Source of the DNA: GCA-2770975 sp050248915
Lineage (GTDB): Bacteria > Cyanobacteriota > Sericytochromatia > UBA7694
NCBI GenBank assembly: GCA_050248915.1
Contig: JBFWRL010000024.1
Coordinates: 1-45,962 of the forward strand
Direction of reading: 5' to 3'
Length of the DNA stretch: 45,962 nt
The position numbers were made by a program, and so were the translations under genes. Below are positions 8,071 to 17,295 of this stretch, one piece after another; the stretch's first letter is position 1; every line of letters begins with the position of its first letter. Below the pieces are notes generated by a model that was not told where the DNA came from, searched no databases, and saw nothing but the letters and a program-made list of their open reading frames with translations.

Positions 8071-9171
8071 GTGTCAGAATCAGCTCAATATTGGCTTCAA
8101 ACGGGGCTTCAGGCTCTGGCACAAGAAAATTATGCCTTTGCCTCTCAATGTTTAGAAAGGTCCCTGTTTGAGCGTCAGGGCAAGCCTTGGAATCTCAGTT
8201 CTATTGAGGAGCAAGCTGTTTTTTTTGAGCGGTCTTGGGCTGTGCCAAACGAATTGCCTTTACATAAACTCTTGCATGATTCAGCCCAATTAGATTATCT
8301 GATCACCACCCAAAAACTGCCTTTCTCCCCCTTTGGTAATCTGAAACAAGATGTAGATCAGGTGATTCAGTCTTTGGCTGTTCGCTATCCGAACCAAGCG
8401 ACAACAGAATTGCTTCCTCTCACGGAACAGGAACAGACATTGTTGAGCCCGTTTTGGGGCCGACTTTTGTATTTTGAATCCTCCCCCAGATTTGAGGGGG
8501 CTTTTTTTTCTGAAGATTTAGACAGCGAACGCATTTCCTGGTCATATCACCACAACCAGCCCGGTTTTGCCTTTGCCAATCATATTTTATCGCTGGCTTT
8601 GCTCGAAAAACTGAGAAATTTTATGCTCAGTTCAACCATCTGGCAGGATTACCTGCGGGGGGGATATGTTGGGGCCTACCTCCCCCATGGATTTTGCACT
8701 CCCCTTCTATTACAATTGGCCCAAGAATTGAGAAAAACTTTTCCAAAAATCCTGGGGCCTTACCCCCTTAGCTTGATGTGGGGTTATAAATACGACTCCC
8801 AACACCCAGGTGTGGGCATTCACGCCGATTCTGGCGGGCAAGTCAATGTCAATTTTTGGCTCACTCCCGATGAAGCCAATTTAGAGCCTGAACGGGGGGG
8901 CTTGATTGTCTATGATGTTATGGCGCCTGATGATTGGGATCCTCGCAGATACAGCCTTTCAGACATTGTAAAAGGCAAACCCTGCAAAGCATATAACATT
9001 CCCTATCAATACAACCGTGCCCTGTTTTTTAATTCAGGTCTGTTTCATGCCTCTGATCAATTCAAATTTCAACCAGGTTATCTTCAGCGCAGACTCAATT
9101 TGACCCTGCTCTTTGGTATCCGCAATAAAACCGCCGAAGAGCAGAAATCATTGCAATGGACACCTGTCTAG
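8071..9171 (+). CDS. 2OG-Fe(II) oxygenase-like protein
   Basis: Protein of 366 aa starting with GTG 5 bp after mnmA; no clear ribosome site, so translation may depend on mnmA. Residues ~1-35 look like one tetratricopeptide-type helical pair. The C-terminal ~170 residues match the prolyl-4-hydroxylase-like fold of Fe(II)/2-oxoglutarate oxygenases: His251-x-Asp253 (in HADSGGQVNVNFWL), a distal His326 (in NSGLFHASD) and an Arg around 339 (YLQRRLNLT) that would bind 2-oxoglutarate. The iron triad therefore looks complete. The substrate is unknown; members hydroxylate proteins, nucleic acids or small molecules. Its coupling to a tRNA-modifying enzyme makes RNA or a translation protein a reasonable guess, but that is inference. 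Confidence 0.8.
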   Translation: MSESAQYWLQTGLQALAQENYAFASQCLERSLFERQGKPWNLSSIEEQAVFFERSWAVPNELPLHKLLHDSAQLDYLITTQKLPFSPFGNLKQDVDQVIQSLAVRYPNQATTELLPLTEQEQTLLSPFWGRLLYFESSPRFEGAFFSEDLDSERISWSYHHNQPGFAFANHILSLALLEKLRNFMLSSTIWQDYLRGGYVGAYLPHGFCTPLLLQLAQELRKTFPKILGPYPLSLMWGYKYDSQHPGVGIHADSGGQVNVNFWLTPDEANLEPERGGLIVYDVMAPDDWDPRRYSLSDIVKGKPCKAYNIPYQYNRALFFNSGLFHASDQFKFQPGYLQRRLNLTLLFGIRNKTAEEQKSLQWTPV

Positions 9172-9220
9172 TCAACAGGCAGTAGACAATTTAAATTTAA
9201 GAGTGGACAAATTGCCGAGA

Positions 9221-10021
9221 TCAGGGTTTTTGAACGTTGGGTGATGCTGTTTGTTCAGTCCCACCACTCAATTGGAAGCCCTGTTCAGTGGTCATTAATT
9301 TAGACAAAGGCAAATGCATAGGCACCTTCATTTTGCCAAAATCCAACATGATTTGATTGGGCCCCACGCGTTTGAGTGAATCAGAAAAAGAAAAGGCCTC
9401 CAAAGGTGAAAGTGGCATACCATTCGGAGTCGGGGTCTGAGAACCATCACTCACAAACAGCCCCAAAAGTGCGTCTCTGAGTTTTGTGGGTACACTGAAA
9501 CCTGTTTTAAAATCATCAATTGACATCAATAATTGATTGAGTGGTGTAATCGTCAAACTTACTTCAGCGCTAAACGGCAAAGGCAAACCCAAGAGTGGGT
9601 ATTTGCCAGACAGCGTCATTTTATTCCCAGAGTGAAAATCTACCTTGGCATCTTGAATGCCTTTTTCTTGAAGTGCCCAATTGAGATAATTGGACAACTC
9701 CACTTCATCTGCATTAAGTTGAAAGTCCGAGACATTGTATTGATATCGATCCCAGATCACCATGTCGGGTGTCACCCCGTCAAAGCCACTGCGGCTGGTG
9801 ATATTAAACTTCATCCGATCGATATTAAACGCATTGTACTTGAGATCAGAGATGGCAATTTCGGTGGGTTTTTGTTGCTTCTGTTGTTGTGGAGCGGGTG
9901 GGTAATAGGGTCTTTGCGCCATTTGCACGTTTTGTTCAGGACGCGTGGGCAACGGAGGAGGCACGTAATTGGGATCTGGACGGTTAAAAATCTGGTTGGT
10001 GAGAACTTTGAAATTAGACAT
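9221..10021 (-). CDS. hypothetical protein (possible DUF2993/LmeA-like)
   Basis: Protein of 266 aa. Residues 1-50 are Pro/Gln-rich and disordered, with runs such as PPPLPTRP and PQQQKQQ. Residues ~52-255 are beta-rich, with alternating hydrophobic and polar residues and a long-range pattern (DVELSNYLN-type start, then strands ending in SAEVSLTITPLNQ) that recalls DUF2993/LmeA lipid-binding-like proteins. No signal peptide or lipobox is visible. GGAGAGA precedes the ATG at 6 nt. The upstream gap (10022-10104) contains a 15-bp palindrome at 10046-10060. The family link is tentative. Confidence 0.6.
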   Translation of the reverse strand: MSNFKVLTNQIFNRPDPNYVPPPLPTRPEQNVQMAQRPYYPPAPQQQKQQKPTEIAISDLKYNAFNIDRMKFNITSRSGFDGVTPDMVIWDRYQYNVSDFQLNADEVELSNYLNWALQEKGIQDAKVDFHSGNKMTLSGKYPLLGLPLPFSAEVSLTITPLNQLLMSIDDFKTGFSVPTKLRDALLGLFVSDGSQTPTPNGMPLSPLEAFSFSDSLKRVGPNQIMLDFGKMKVPMHLPLSKLMTTEQGFQLSGGTEQTASPNVQKP

Positions 10022-10045
10022 GGCCAGTCTCTCCTCTTACGCTTT

Positions 10046-10060
10046 GATAGATGATCTATC
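10046..10060. promoter_or_regulatory. 15-bp palindrome, possible operator
   Basis: GATAGAT-G-ATCTATC is a perfect 7-1-7 inverted repeat in the 83-bp gap between enolase and the 9221 gene, 24 bp before that gene's start. A short second repeat ACCTT-AAC-AAGGT lies at 10082-10094. A binding site for a dimeric regulator is one reading. Confidence 0.35.
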
Positions 10061-10104
10061 GCAAAATCAGAGCAGAGACTGACCTTAACAAGGTTAACGC
10101 TCTC

Positions 10105-11385
10105 TTATTTCTTATTAAAAGTTTGTTTACCCCAGAACGTTGCGCTCTGTCCCAACTCTTCTTCGATCCGCAAGAGTTGATTGTACTTGGCAATTCTGTC
10201 CGTGCGGGATGCCGACCCTGTTTTGATTTGACCCGAGTTGGTAGCCACAGCAATATCAGCAATTGTGGTATCTTCGGTTTCTCCCGAACGATGTGAAATC
10301 ATATAGGTATACCCAAAGCGTTTGGCCAACTCAATTGATTGAAAGGTCTCGGTTAAAGTGCCCACTTGATTGACTTTGATCAAAATCGAATTGCCCACAC
10401 CTTGATCAATACCCTGTTGCAAGCGTTTGACGTTGGTGACAAAGAGATCGTCTCCCACCAATTGCAGTTTTTTGCCAAGCCCCTGAGTGAGACTTTTCCA
10501 ACCATCCCAATCGTCTTCTGCCATACCATCTTCAATCGAGACAATCGGGTAGTCTTGGGCCAATTGAGACAAATAATCGACCATCTCAGCTGAACTGAGG
10601 TTTTTGCCTTCACCTTTGAGTTGATAAGCACCTTCCTTGTAAAACTCGCTGGCAGCCACATCCAGAGCCAAGAAAATATCTTCGCCAGGACGATAACCCG
10701 CTGCCTCAATTGCTTTCAGAATATATTCCAAAGCCTGGCGATGGGAGCTCAAATTGGGGGCAAAACCACCCTCATCGCCCACAGCCGTCACCAAGCCATC
10801 TTGTTTGAGTAATTTTTTTAAGGCATGAAAGGTTTCTACCCCCATCCGCAGCGCATCCGAAAAGCGCGAGGCTCCCACAGGCGCAATCATAAACTCCTGG
10901 ACATCCAGGTTATTGTCCGCATGGGCACCCCCATTGATCACGTTCATAAAGGGTACGGGCAAAACACAGCTGGTAAATCCGCCCAGATAGCGATAAAGAG
11001 GCAGATTCAAAGATTGGGCCGCGGCCTTGGCTGTCGCCATCGAAACCCCCAAAATAGCGTTGGCCCCCAATTTGGATTTGTTCTCTGTGCCATCCAACTC
11101 CAGCATGCGGGAATCCAATTTGAGCTGATCCATGGCATTCATACCCAGTAAATGAGGCGCAAGCAGCTCATGCACGTTTTTAACGGCCTGCTGAACCCCT
11201 TTGCCCAAATAAGCCTTGTTGTCGGTATCTCGCAATTCCAGAGCTTCGTGGACCCCTGTCGAGGCACCAGAAGGCACTATCGCGCGTCCAACTGCGCCAC
11301 CAGAGACCATCACATCCACTTCAAGGGTGGGGTTTCCACGGGAGTCCAACACCTGACGGGCTTGAATACGTTCAACTTTAGTCAT
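10105..11385 (-). CDS. eno: enolase
   Basis: Protein of 426 aa, the usual length. It interconverts 2-phosphoglycerate and phosphoenolpyruvate in glycolysis and gluconeogenesis; Mg2+ dependent, cytoplasmic. Seen: RGNPTLEVDV near the N-terminus, the flexible loop PSGASTG, GDEGGFAPN, ALDVAASEFY and SIEDG (metal ligands), DLFVTN, and the loop SHRSGETEDTTIADIAV near residue 370. The start is placed at the ATG preceded by AGAGGTAG; an upstream ATG 48 bp earlier in the same frame has no such site. The gene lies 81 bp after the Rieske gene, with a TATAAT at 11457-11462 in the gap, so it probably has its own promoter. PEP carboxylase, which uses its product, is encoded at 42999. Confidence 0.97.
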   Translation of the reverse strand: MTKVERIQARQVLDSRGNPTLEVDVMVSGGAVGRAIVPSGASTGVHEALELRDTDNKAYLGKGVQQAVKNVHELLAPHLLGMNAMDQLKLDSRMLELDGTENKSKLGANAILGVSMATAKAAAQSLNLPLYRYLGGFTSCVLPVPFMNVINGGAHADNNLDVQEFMIAPVGASRFSDALRMGVETFHALKKLLKQDGLVTAVGDEGGFAPNLSSHRQALEYILKAIEAAGYRPGEDIFLALDVAASEFYKEGAYQLKGEGKNLSSAEMVDYLSQLAQDYPIVSIEDGMAEDDWDGWKSLTQGLGKKLQLVGDDLFVTNVKRLQQGIDQGVGNSILIKVNQVGTLTETFQSIELAKRFGYTYMISHRSGETEDTTIADIAVATNSGQIKTGSASRTDRIAKYNQLLRIEEELGQSATFWGKQTFNKK

Positions 11386-11456
11386 TTTCACTACCTCTTT
11401 GCTTGCTGAGAGTGCCCCAACATAATTTCCCAAATCAATGTCTGGGTCCGCGAGGT

Positions 11457-11462
11457 ATTATA
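11457..11462 (-). promoter_or_regulatory. -10 box of the enolase gene
   Basis: TATAAT on the minus strand between the Rieske stop and the enolase start, giving a leader of roughly 65 nt. A convincing -35 box was not found. Confidence 0.4.
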
Positions 11463-11466
11463 CCGC

Positions 11467-11973
11467 TCAAGCCCGAGGAAAAGGCAGCCAAGCACCCGCA
11501 TCTTCCCATTCGCCCAATTCTCGGCGAAACGTTTGGGATCTGTCCAACATAATTTCACCCTGTTGGCCCCAAAAGAGCCGGTAGCGCTCAAGAGCGCGCA
11601 AAGCGGGCCCTGTCTCTCGCACACCTGCCAAGTCAAAATAACTGTGATGGCAGGGGCAATGAAACTTTTCCGCATCAGATTTCCAGACAGGGGTACAACC
11701 CAAATGGGTACAAACCGAGCGCAAAGCATAAAACCCAGCAGAACTGCGAATCAACCAAGTTTGATAAGCGGGAAAGGCTTTCACTTCACCGATTGCCCAA
11801 TCTTGGGGAAAGCCCAAAATGACCGATGCCAAACCAGGGCTCCAAGCTGGAAGCCGCAAATATGCTAGCGTCGAAAGTAAAGATGCCCCCAAGCCACTCC
11901 AAACCAAGGTATACCAGAGAAAATCGCGCCGAGACAATTTTTCTGAAGCCTCAGACTCACCCGGCAAATCCAT
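11467..11973 (-). CDS. Rieske 2Fe-2S protein, Tat-anchored
   Basis: Protein of 168 aa. A twin-arginine motif (SRRDFLW, residues 14-20) is followed by one membrane span, typical of Rieske subunits exported folded by Tat and left anchored. The cluster ligands are complete: Cys88 and His90 in CTHLGC and Cys106 and His109 in CPCHHS, with Cys93 and Cys108 placed for the disulfide. The family serves in cytochrome bc1/b6f complexes and related quinol oxidoreductases. No cytochrome b or c1/f gene is adjacent; the gene follows lptD after 2 bp. The second box reads CHHS where CHGS is usual. A full bc complex encoded elsewhere, or a stand-alone electron carrier, are both possible. Confidence 0.9.
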   Translation of the reverse strand: MDLPGESEASEKLSRRDFLWYTLVWSGLGASLLSTLAYLRLPAWSPGLASVILGFPQDWAIGEVKAFPAYQTWLIRSSAGFYALRSVCTHLGCTPVWKSDAEKFHCPCHHSYFDLAGVRETGPALRALERYRLFWGQQGEIMLDRSQTFRRELGEWEDAGAWLPFPRA

Positions 11974-11975
11974 GC

Positions 11976-14909
11976 CTAAAAACCCTGTCCCAGTGTGTTG
12001 ACCTGCTGGCCCGCCTGTTGATTGATTTTATTCAAATTGCCCGAAATATCACTGGTGCTAAACGGAAAGGCCAGTAATGAAAGATTGAGATTAAATTGCT
12101 GGTAAAAAGAATCCCAGGAGGCCGTCAAAATAAAGTCATGTAAATCTTTGCGCAGGGTGAGCTTAAATGGGATCACCAATGCAGCCAACTCTTCGGTTGT
12201 TTGCAAAATTGTGGGCTGAACCGAAAATGCCAAATCCAATTCGGTGTGCCAAAGCCAGGAATCACCAAAAGAAAACTTAAACAACCCATTTAAAGCATTG
12301 AGCCGCCCCAAATGAAAGTCATAGCCTATGTCTCCCCCCAGTTCAACCCCCTCAGGAATGCCACTTTCCAGACCAAAGGTACTCAAGGCACCCGTGGCAA
12401 AGACCTGTTCATTGCTGCGCCAACTCATCCCAAGGGTCAAGTTCCCCCAACGACCGCCATAGGGAGAGAAGCTCCCGACATCTTCAGGCTTGACAGTGAT
12501 TGTCGCGCCATTGTGAAGATAAGGCTGATTGTTGATGTCTTTGAGCGGGGTACCCACATCGGTTTCCCGGATCAGCGTGGGTTCATACGAGATATTGCTG
12601 CGCAGAATAAATTGATTGCCCAATTGGGAAGAAATATCGCTGCGAATCAAGGGATAACTGCGGCTTAAAAAATTATAACCCCCATTCAAGGTCCAGGTAA
12701 ATTCAGGTAAATTGACCAATGCCAGACTCGCATTGAGGTTATTAAAGTTTTGCAAAGCCAAAGGTTCAAACACAGCAAAGGGTGAATTGTTGTTTTCCAA
12801 ATCCTGCACCGAGCGCTCATAGGTCACACTGGGAATAAAATAAGGCGAGAGATCATTGCGCAGGGTTACCCGGCCCGTAAAATTGTATTCCGCATCCTGG
12901 GTTTGATACAGGCGCTGCTCAAAACTGGTGCCACCAAAATTGGCTTTCATGCCCATACCCAGATCCAACTCTTTGGCCCCGATCGAGGCCCGCAAAAGGG
13001 TGCGGCCAATTTCATTGAGGTTAAATTGAGACAAAGTCAAAGCAGTGGTAGAAGGATCAAAATACCGACCCAAACGGGTTTCCAATTGAATGGGAAAGCT
13101 TTCTTGAAAAAAGGGATTGAGTTGAATTTGCAATTCAGGTAATTTTTTAATCTGCCCCGAAGACTGGTTTTGAGCCGCTTGGCGGTCCTGTGAAAGCGTG
13201 AAATAGTCCTCATAACTCAAATTAAGGGAGCCCCAATCCAGGGTTTGTGCCAACGATACCCGTGGATTAAGGGTCTGGATCAAGGTGCCCTGGGGAGTGG
13301 CGGTTGAAATACCATTAATATTGCTCTGGTAATTAAATGTGCCCGTCAATTTTAATTTTTCATTGATCGGCACATTTAAATTGAGTGTTGAAGTCAAATT
13401 GTCAGCCGCACCTGAAATTGGGCCAGAACTATCTGATTCTAAAACATTATTCAGAAAGGTCTCGGTTTTTGTCGAACTGCTCGATTCACGCCATTGGGTA
13501 TCCAGATTCAGACTGGTTTCTCCCAAGGCCAAGCTCAGATTGCCACTGCGGTTTTGACCTGAAACATTTTGGGTTTCGACACGGCGTCTCGACAAATCTC
13601 CCCCACCATTGGGAAAGGTCTCACTGACTGGACCACTTAAGCTCTGATCCAAATGTAAACGGGTATCCAATTTGAGTTCAGTTTGTGGATCCAACAAGAT
13701 CAATTGGCTGTCAGTCAGATCCAAACTAAAATTCTGAGTGGGATTGCGTTGGGCTTGAAAAGGTGAGGTATTGTAAAAATCCTTGTTGTTGTATTTCAGC
13801 TCAGCTTCGGTGTAAGGCAATAAGCGCTGCTTGTGGGCGATGCTAATTTCATAATCCTGAAATTTATTGCGGCGCCAATTGGCCATTTGCTGGAAAAAAT
13901 TGGGTTCAGTCGTGGTTTGCTGGGTTGTCGCCGCCGCTTGCGTGGCAGTTTGATCATTGGGTGGCGTAAACAAACCTGTCAGATAACCGGGCACATCGAC
14001 CAAACTATGGGTGATCGGCAAACCGTAGAAATAGAAACGGGTGATCGAATTGGGCGCAGCCACCCAATCATGCTGAAAACCCAGTCCCACCCCTTTTTTC
14101 TCCATGGCAGTCAAATACCAAAAACCATCATGAAAATCATTCCAGTGATAATAGCCCTTGAATTTGGTAAAGACCCCTTCGACCGGATTCTGTCCGGCAT
14201 CAATATCAGGCTTATTGATTCCCTGGGGGTTTTCAAGCGGGATATACCAGAAAGGAAACCAAAAAGCCTGGCCCTCAAAAGCCATAATCCGGGCATTCCA
14301 AGCCAGGATGCGTTGCCCTTCTACAAAATCCAAAATCTCTGAATCAATCGCGTAATGGGTCCATTGTTTGCGCATATCTTGAATATTGTGAGGATCCACT
14401 TGGCCCTCACTGAGTTGGTGAGACTTGTCAAAGTGATTGCAGGTGGTATAAAAACCATTAATAAAAACAACCCGCTTGCCATCGTCATAAGCGGTCATTT
14501 TTTCGCCTTGAATGTACACCTCCTGTCCAGGAGACTGAGCCGGCACAACCAAATAGACATTTTCCGCATCAGCACGCTTTAGGCGAATATCATAAATCAA
14601 TTTGTCGCCTTTAATTGTCCGCTTTTGATTGTCTTTTGTAGTCTGGACAATTTCAAAAGGAACTTCACTGAAAAGCACTTTATTCTCGGTGTCATATTCC
14701 AGTTTTTCACTGGTAATAACCATGTCCCGAACGACCATTTCGACATGCCCCAAAAGCCTGAATGTCTTTTGATCATTGATATATTCAATTTTATCGGCTT
14801 TGTATTTGACCTTGATTTCCTCAGCGTAAACAGGCAAGCCAAAGAAACAGCTCAAGAAAAAGCCGCAGATCCAGATTAAAGACGTATTTAAAATAGAGAA
14901 AGATTTCAC
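11976..14909 (-). CDS. lptD: LPS-assembly protein LptD (OstA/Imp)
   Basis: Protein of 977 aa, in the upper range for LptD. A signal peptide (~1-29, ending PVYAEE) leads into an N-terminal OstA/LptA-like beta-jellyroll (~30-170; KYKADKIEYINDQKTFRLLG, then further strand repeats). The rest is strand-rich with aromatic girdles and Asn/Thr-rich turns, as expected for the outer-membrane beta-barrel that inserts LPS with LptE. Conserved elements include the segment YTTCNH, one of the paired-cysteine-type positions, and FWYIPLENPQGINKPD. The GTG start lies 7 bp after the permease gene, so the two are probably one transcript. LptE was not identified. Confidence 0.87.
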   Translation of the reverse strand: MKSFSILNTSLIWICGFFLSCFFGLPVYAEEIKVKYKADKIEYINDQKTFRLLGHVEMVVRDMVITSEKLEYDTENKVLFSEVPFEIVQTTKDNQKRTIKGDKLIYDIRLKRADAENVYLVVPAQSPGQEVYIQGEKMTAYDDGKRVVFINGFYTTCNHFDKSHQLSEGQVDPHNIQDMRKQWTHYAIDSEILDFVEGQRILAWNARIMAFEGQAFWFPFWYIPLENPQGINKPDIDAGQNPVEGVFTKFKGYYHWNDFHDGFWYLTAMEKKGVGLGFQHDWVAAPNSITRFYFYGLPITHSLVDVPGYLTGLFTPPNDQTATQAAATTQQTTTEPNFFQQMANWRRNKFQDYEISIAHKQRLLPYTEAELKYNNKDFYNTSPFQAQRNPTQNFSLDLTDSQLILLDPQTELKLDTRLHLDQSLSGPVSETFPNGGGDLSRRRVETQNVSGQNRSGNLSLALGETSLNLDTQWRESSSSTKTETFLNNVLESDSSGPISGAADNLTSTLNLNVPINEKLKLTGTFNYQSNINGISTATPQGTLIQTLNPRVSLAQTLDWGSLNLSYEDYFTLSQDRQAAQNQSSGQIKKLPELQIQLNPFFQESFPIQLETRLGRYFDPSTTALTLSQFNLNEIGRTLLRASIGAKELDLGMGMKANFGGTSFEQRLYQTQDAEYNFTGRVTLRNDLSPYFIPSVTYERSVQDLENNNSPFAVFEPLALQNFNNLNASLALVNLPEFTWTLNGGYNFLSRSYPLIRSDISSQLGNQFILRSNISYEPTLIRETDVGTPLKDINNQPYLHNGATITVKPEDVGSFSPYGGRWGNLTLGMSWRSNEQVFATGALSTFGLESGIPEGVELGGDIGYDFHLGRLNALNGLFKFSFGDSWLWHTELDLAFSVQPTILQTTEELAALVIPFKLTLRKDLHDFILTASWDSFYQQFNLNLSLLAFPFSTSDISGNLNKINQQAGQQVNTLGQGF

Positions 14910-14916
14910 AACATTC

Positions 14917-15999
14917 TCAGTCTACTTGGATCAAGAAGAACAAGCCAACTACCCCAAAAATAATATTAGGCAGCCAAGCGGCTACACTGACAGGTAAAAG
15001 CCCCAAATTGCCAAAACCTGCCCCCATGGTTTCAGCCACAAAATAAAAGAAGGTTAAAATAATACTGATTGCAAAGCCAATATATCCCCCCCTGGCAAAT
15101 TTTAATCCAATTGGGGCAGCGATAATCGCAGCAAAGAAAGTCGCAAAAGGGCGGGCAAACTTAGCCTGGTACTCAATTTCATAGGCACGCGTGTCTTGTC
15201 CACCTTCTTTGGTCGCCAAGATCAACTGTTCCAATTCTTCTGAACCCATTTGTTTAGGCTGGATTTCTCCTGCGAGATAATTCTCAATCTGAATCCGGGT
15301 CTCGACATCCAATTCTGAAAAAGTGTATTCTTTCTCGACAAACCCATCTGTAGAGCCTGTGGAATAGGTTTGGACCACGCCATCCTGTAAAATCCAGTGT
15401 GTGCCCTGCCAGCGACCCCTGCGGGCCGTAATTAACTTATGGGGGTTCTGGGGATTGCTGTCGAAGATCAGAATACCATCTAAGGTTTTTTCTTTTTTAT
15501 TCAAAGTTTGAACACTGAAAAATCGCGAGTCGACCCCTTTAAATTGAATGTTGGCAGGCTTGTCCTGATTTTCGCCTTTGAGGGTGATTTCAGCCTGTTC
15601 ACGTGCCACACTGCTGCGCTTATTGGCTTCGGGAACCAATTTCTCATTCAAATAAAAGGCCATAAAACTGATCACGATCGAAATCAACAAAATCGGTCGC
15701 ATAATCGTTCGGCTGCCTGTGCCTGTGGCCCGAATCGCAATCAGTTCAAAATCCTTAGACATGCGGGCCAACCCCAACAAGGTGGCAATCATAAACGCAA
15801 TCGGCAAACTCAAAACAACAAATTCTGGCATTTTAAAGAGGATCATTTTCATGACCAATTGCCAAGGCACTTTTTTGACGATGATCAGTTGCATATCCTC
15901 ATTGAGACGGACAGACAGCATAATCACAATCACACCGATCACCACCATCAAAAAAGGTCGAATGACTTCAGATGAAATATAGCGATCGACGATCTTCAA
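14917..15999 (-). CDS. LPS export permease, YjgP/YjgQ (LptF/LptG) family
   Basis: Protein of 360 aa with the fold of LptF/LptG: three membrane spans (~13-33, ~55-75, ~100-122), a large periplasmic beta-jellyroll (~125-265) and three more spans. With LptB it would form the inner-membrane ABC exporter that pulls LPS out of the membrane. The TTG start is preceded by GGGAG at 7 nt. It heads the set with lptD and Rieske. A second paralogue is encoded at 38198, next to lptB, so between them they could supply the two subunits; which is LptF and which LptG is not decidable by eye. Confidence 0.88.
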   Translation of the reverse strand: MKIVDRYISSEVIRPFLMVVIGVIVIMLSVRLNEDMQLIIVKKVPWQLVMKMILFKMPEFVVLSLPIAFMIATLLGLARMSKDFELIAIRATGTGSRTIMRPILLISIVISFMAFYLNEKLVPEANKRSSVAREQAEITLKGENQDKPANIQFKGVDSRFFSVQTLNKKEKTLDGILIFDSNPQNPHKLITARRGRWQGTHWILQDGVVQTYSTGSTDGFVEKEYTFSELDVETRIQIENYLAGEIQPKQMGSEELEQLILATKEGGQDTRAYEIEYQAKFARPFATFFAAIIAAPIGLKFARGGYIGFAISIILTFFYFVAETMGAGFGNLGLLPVSVAAWLPNIIFGVVGLFFLIQVD

Positions 16000-16104
16000 A
16001 TTTAAACTCCCATGGAGACAGTAATGCTCAATTGTAATTAAGTTTCAGACCCAGGGGCAACTTTCCCAATTGAAACAGAGAACGGCAAGGTACAATACGA
16101 ATGA

Positions 16105-16110
16105 TATACT
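16105..16110 (+). promoter_or_regulatory. -10-like box upstream of the aminotransferase
   Basis: TATACT 27 bp before the ATG at 16138, with a second candidate TACAAT at 16091-16096 and a TTGAAA at 16070-16075 that would give a 15-bp spacer to the latter. Promoter position is tentative. Confidence 0.35.
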
Positions 16111-16137
16111 AAAGCAACCATTACACAGAGGTTGTCT

Positions 16138-17295
16138 ATGTCCCAAGCCTACATCCCCTTTCACAGGTACAGCTTTAACCATCTTGAAGAAGAAGCTATG
16201 ATCCAAACCCTGCGGTCGGGTTGGATTACCCGTGGTCCACAGGTAGAGGCCTTTGAAAAATCCATTTGCGAATATACCCATGCCAAACATGCCTTGGGCC
16301 TCAACTCCTGCACAGCAGGTTTACATTTAGCCCTCTTAAGTCTGGATCTACAGCCGGGTGATGAAGTGATCACGACGCCCTTGACCTTTGTCGCAACGGT
16401 CAATATGATCGTCCGCTGCGGTGCCACGCCGGTTTTGGCAGATATTGATCCGAACACCCTCAATATTTCAATTGAAGCAATCAAAAAAGCCCTCACCCCC
16501 AAAACCCGAGCAATCATTCCCGTACATCTCGGGGGGCAACCCTGTAATATGAACCCGATTATGGATTTGGCAAAAGCCCATAATCTGTTTGTGATTGAAG
16601 ACGCGGCCCATGCAATTGGAGCAGAATATCAAGGCCAGCGCATTGGAACAATTGCGGATGTCACTGTCTTTAGCTTTTACGCCAATAAAAATATCACCAC
16701 GGGTGAAGGCGGCATGCTCACCACCCAGAATGCCGAATTGATGGAAAGGCTCCGCCCCTTGGCTCTACACGGTCTGAGCAAGGATGCCTGGAAGCGCTTC
16801 TCGGAAGGGGGTTATCAACATTATCTGGTTGAAGAGCCTGGGTTTAAATACAATATGACCGATATTCAGGCCGCCCTCGGCAATGTTCAATTGGCAAAAT
16901 GTGATGAGCTCATTTCTGCCCGCAGAAAAGCGGTTGATTATTATAAGTCCCATTTAAGAAGTCCCCTTCTAAGAATTCCTTCCGAAATCGCAGATATTCG
17001 AAATCCCCACCACTTATTTATGATCTTGCTACAAACGGAAGCGCTCAAAATAAGTCGAGATCAGTTAATTGGCTTGCTTCATCAAAAGGGAATAGGCACA
17101 GCTGTTCATTATATTCCAATCCACTTTCATCCCTTTTATCAACGGCTTTTGCCTGATGCTGCGACATCTTTACCCGTAGCAACAGATCTGGCCCAAAGAA
17201 CCCTGTCTCTGCCGCTGTTTCCAGCGCTGACTGAATCAGAGCAAGACTATATCATTGAGAATCTGGAAACCATTTTGAGTTCAAACAAAAAATAA
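16138..17295 (+). CDS. DegT/DnrJ/EryC1/StrS-family PLP aminotransferase
   Basis: Protein of 385 aa, the usual length. These enzymes transfer an amino group to keto-sugar nucleotides (for example in lipid A, O-antigen or pseudaminic acid building). Seen: GLNSCTAGLHLAL (phosphate loop), EVITTPLTFVATVN, EDAAHAIGAEY, and SFYANKNITTGEGGML with the PLP Lys184; the C-terminal domain is intact. The ATG with AGAGG at 6 nt is chosen over a TTG two codons earlier. The TAA stop overlaps the next gene's ATG as TAATG, so the two are translationally coupled. The exact sugar cannot be read from sequence; the envelope context suggests surface polysaccharide. Confidence 0.9.
   Translation: MSQAYIPFHRYSFNHLEEEAMIQTLRSGWITRGPQVEAFEKSICEYTHAKHALGLNSCTAGLHLALLSLDLQPGDEVITTPLTFVATVNMIVRCGATPVLADIDPNTLNISIEAIKKALTPKTRAIIPVHLGGQPCNMNPIMDLAKAHNLFVIEDAAHAIGAEYQGQRIGTIADVTVFSFYANKNITTGEGGMLTTQNAELMERLRPLALHGLSKDAWKRFSEGGYQHYLVEEPGFKYNMTDIQAALGNVQLAKCDELISARRKAVDYYKSHLRSPLLRIPSEIADIRNPHHLFMILLQTEALKISRDQLIGLLHQKGIGTAVHYIPIHFHPFYQRLLPDAATSLPVATDLAQRTLSLPLFPALTESEQDYIIENLETILSSNKK

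Noticed and set aside
12312..12668. Long plus-strand open frame inside lptD
   Set aside because: It lies wholly opposite a well-supported gene, has no ribosome site and no recognisable domain.
15508..15975. Plus-strand frame of 155 codons opposite the YjgP/YjgQ permease
   Set aside because: Antisense to membrane-span codons, which produces His/Asn-rich artefacts; no start signal.
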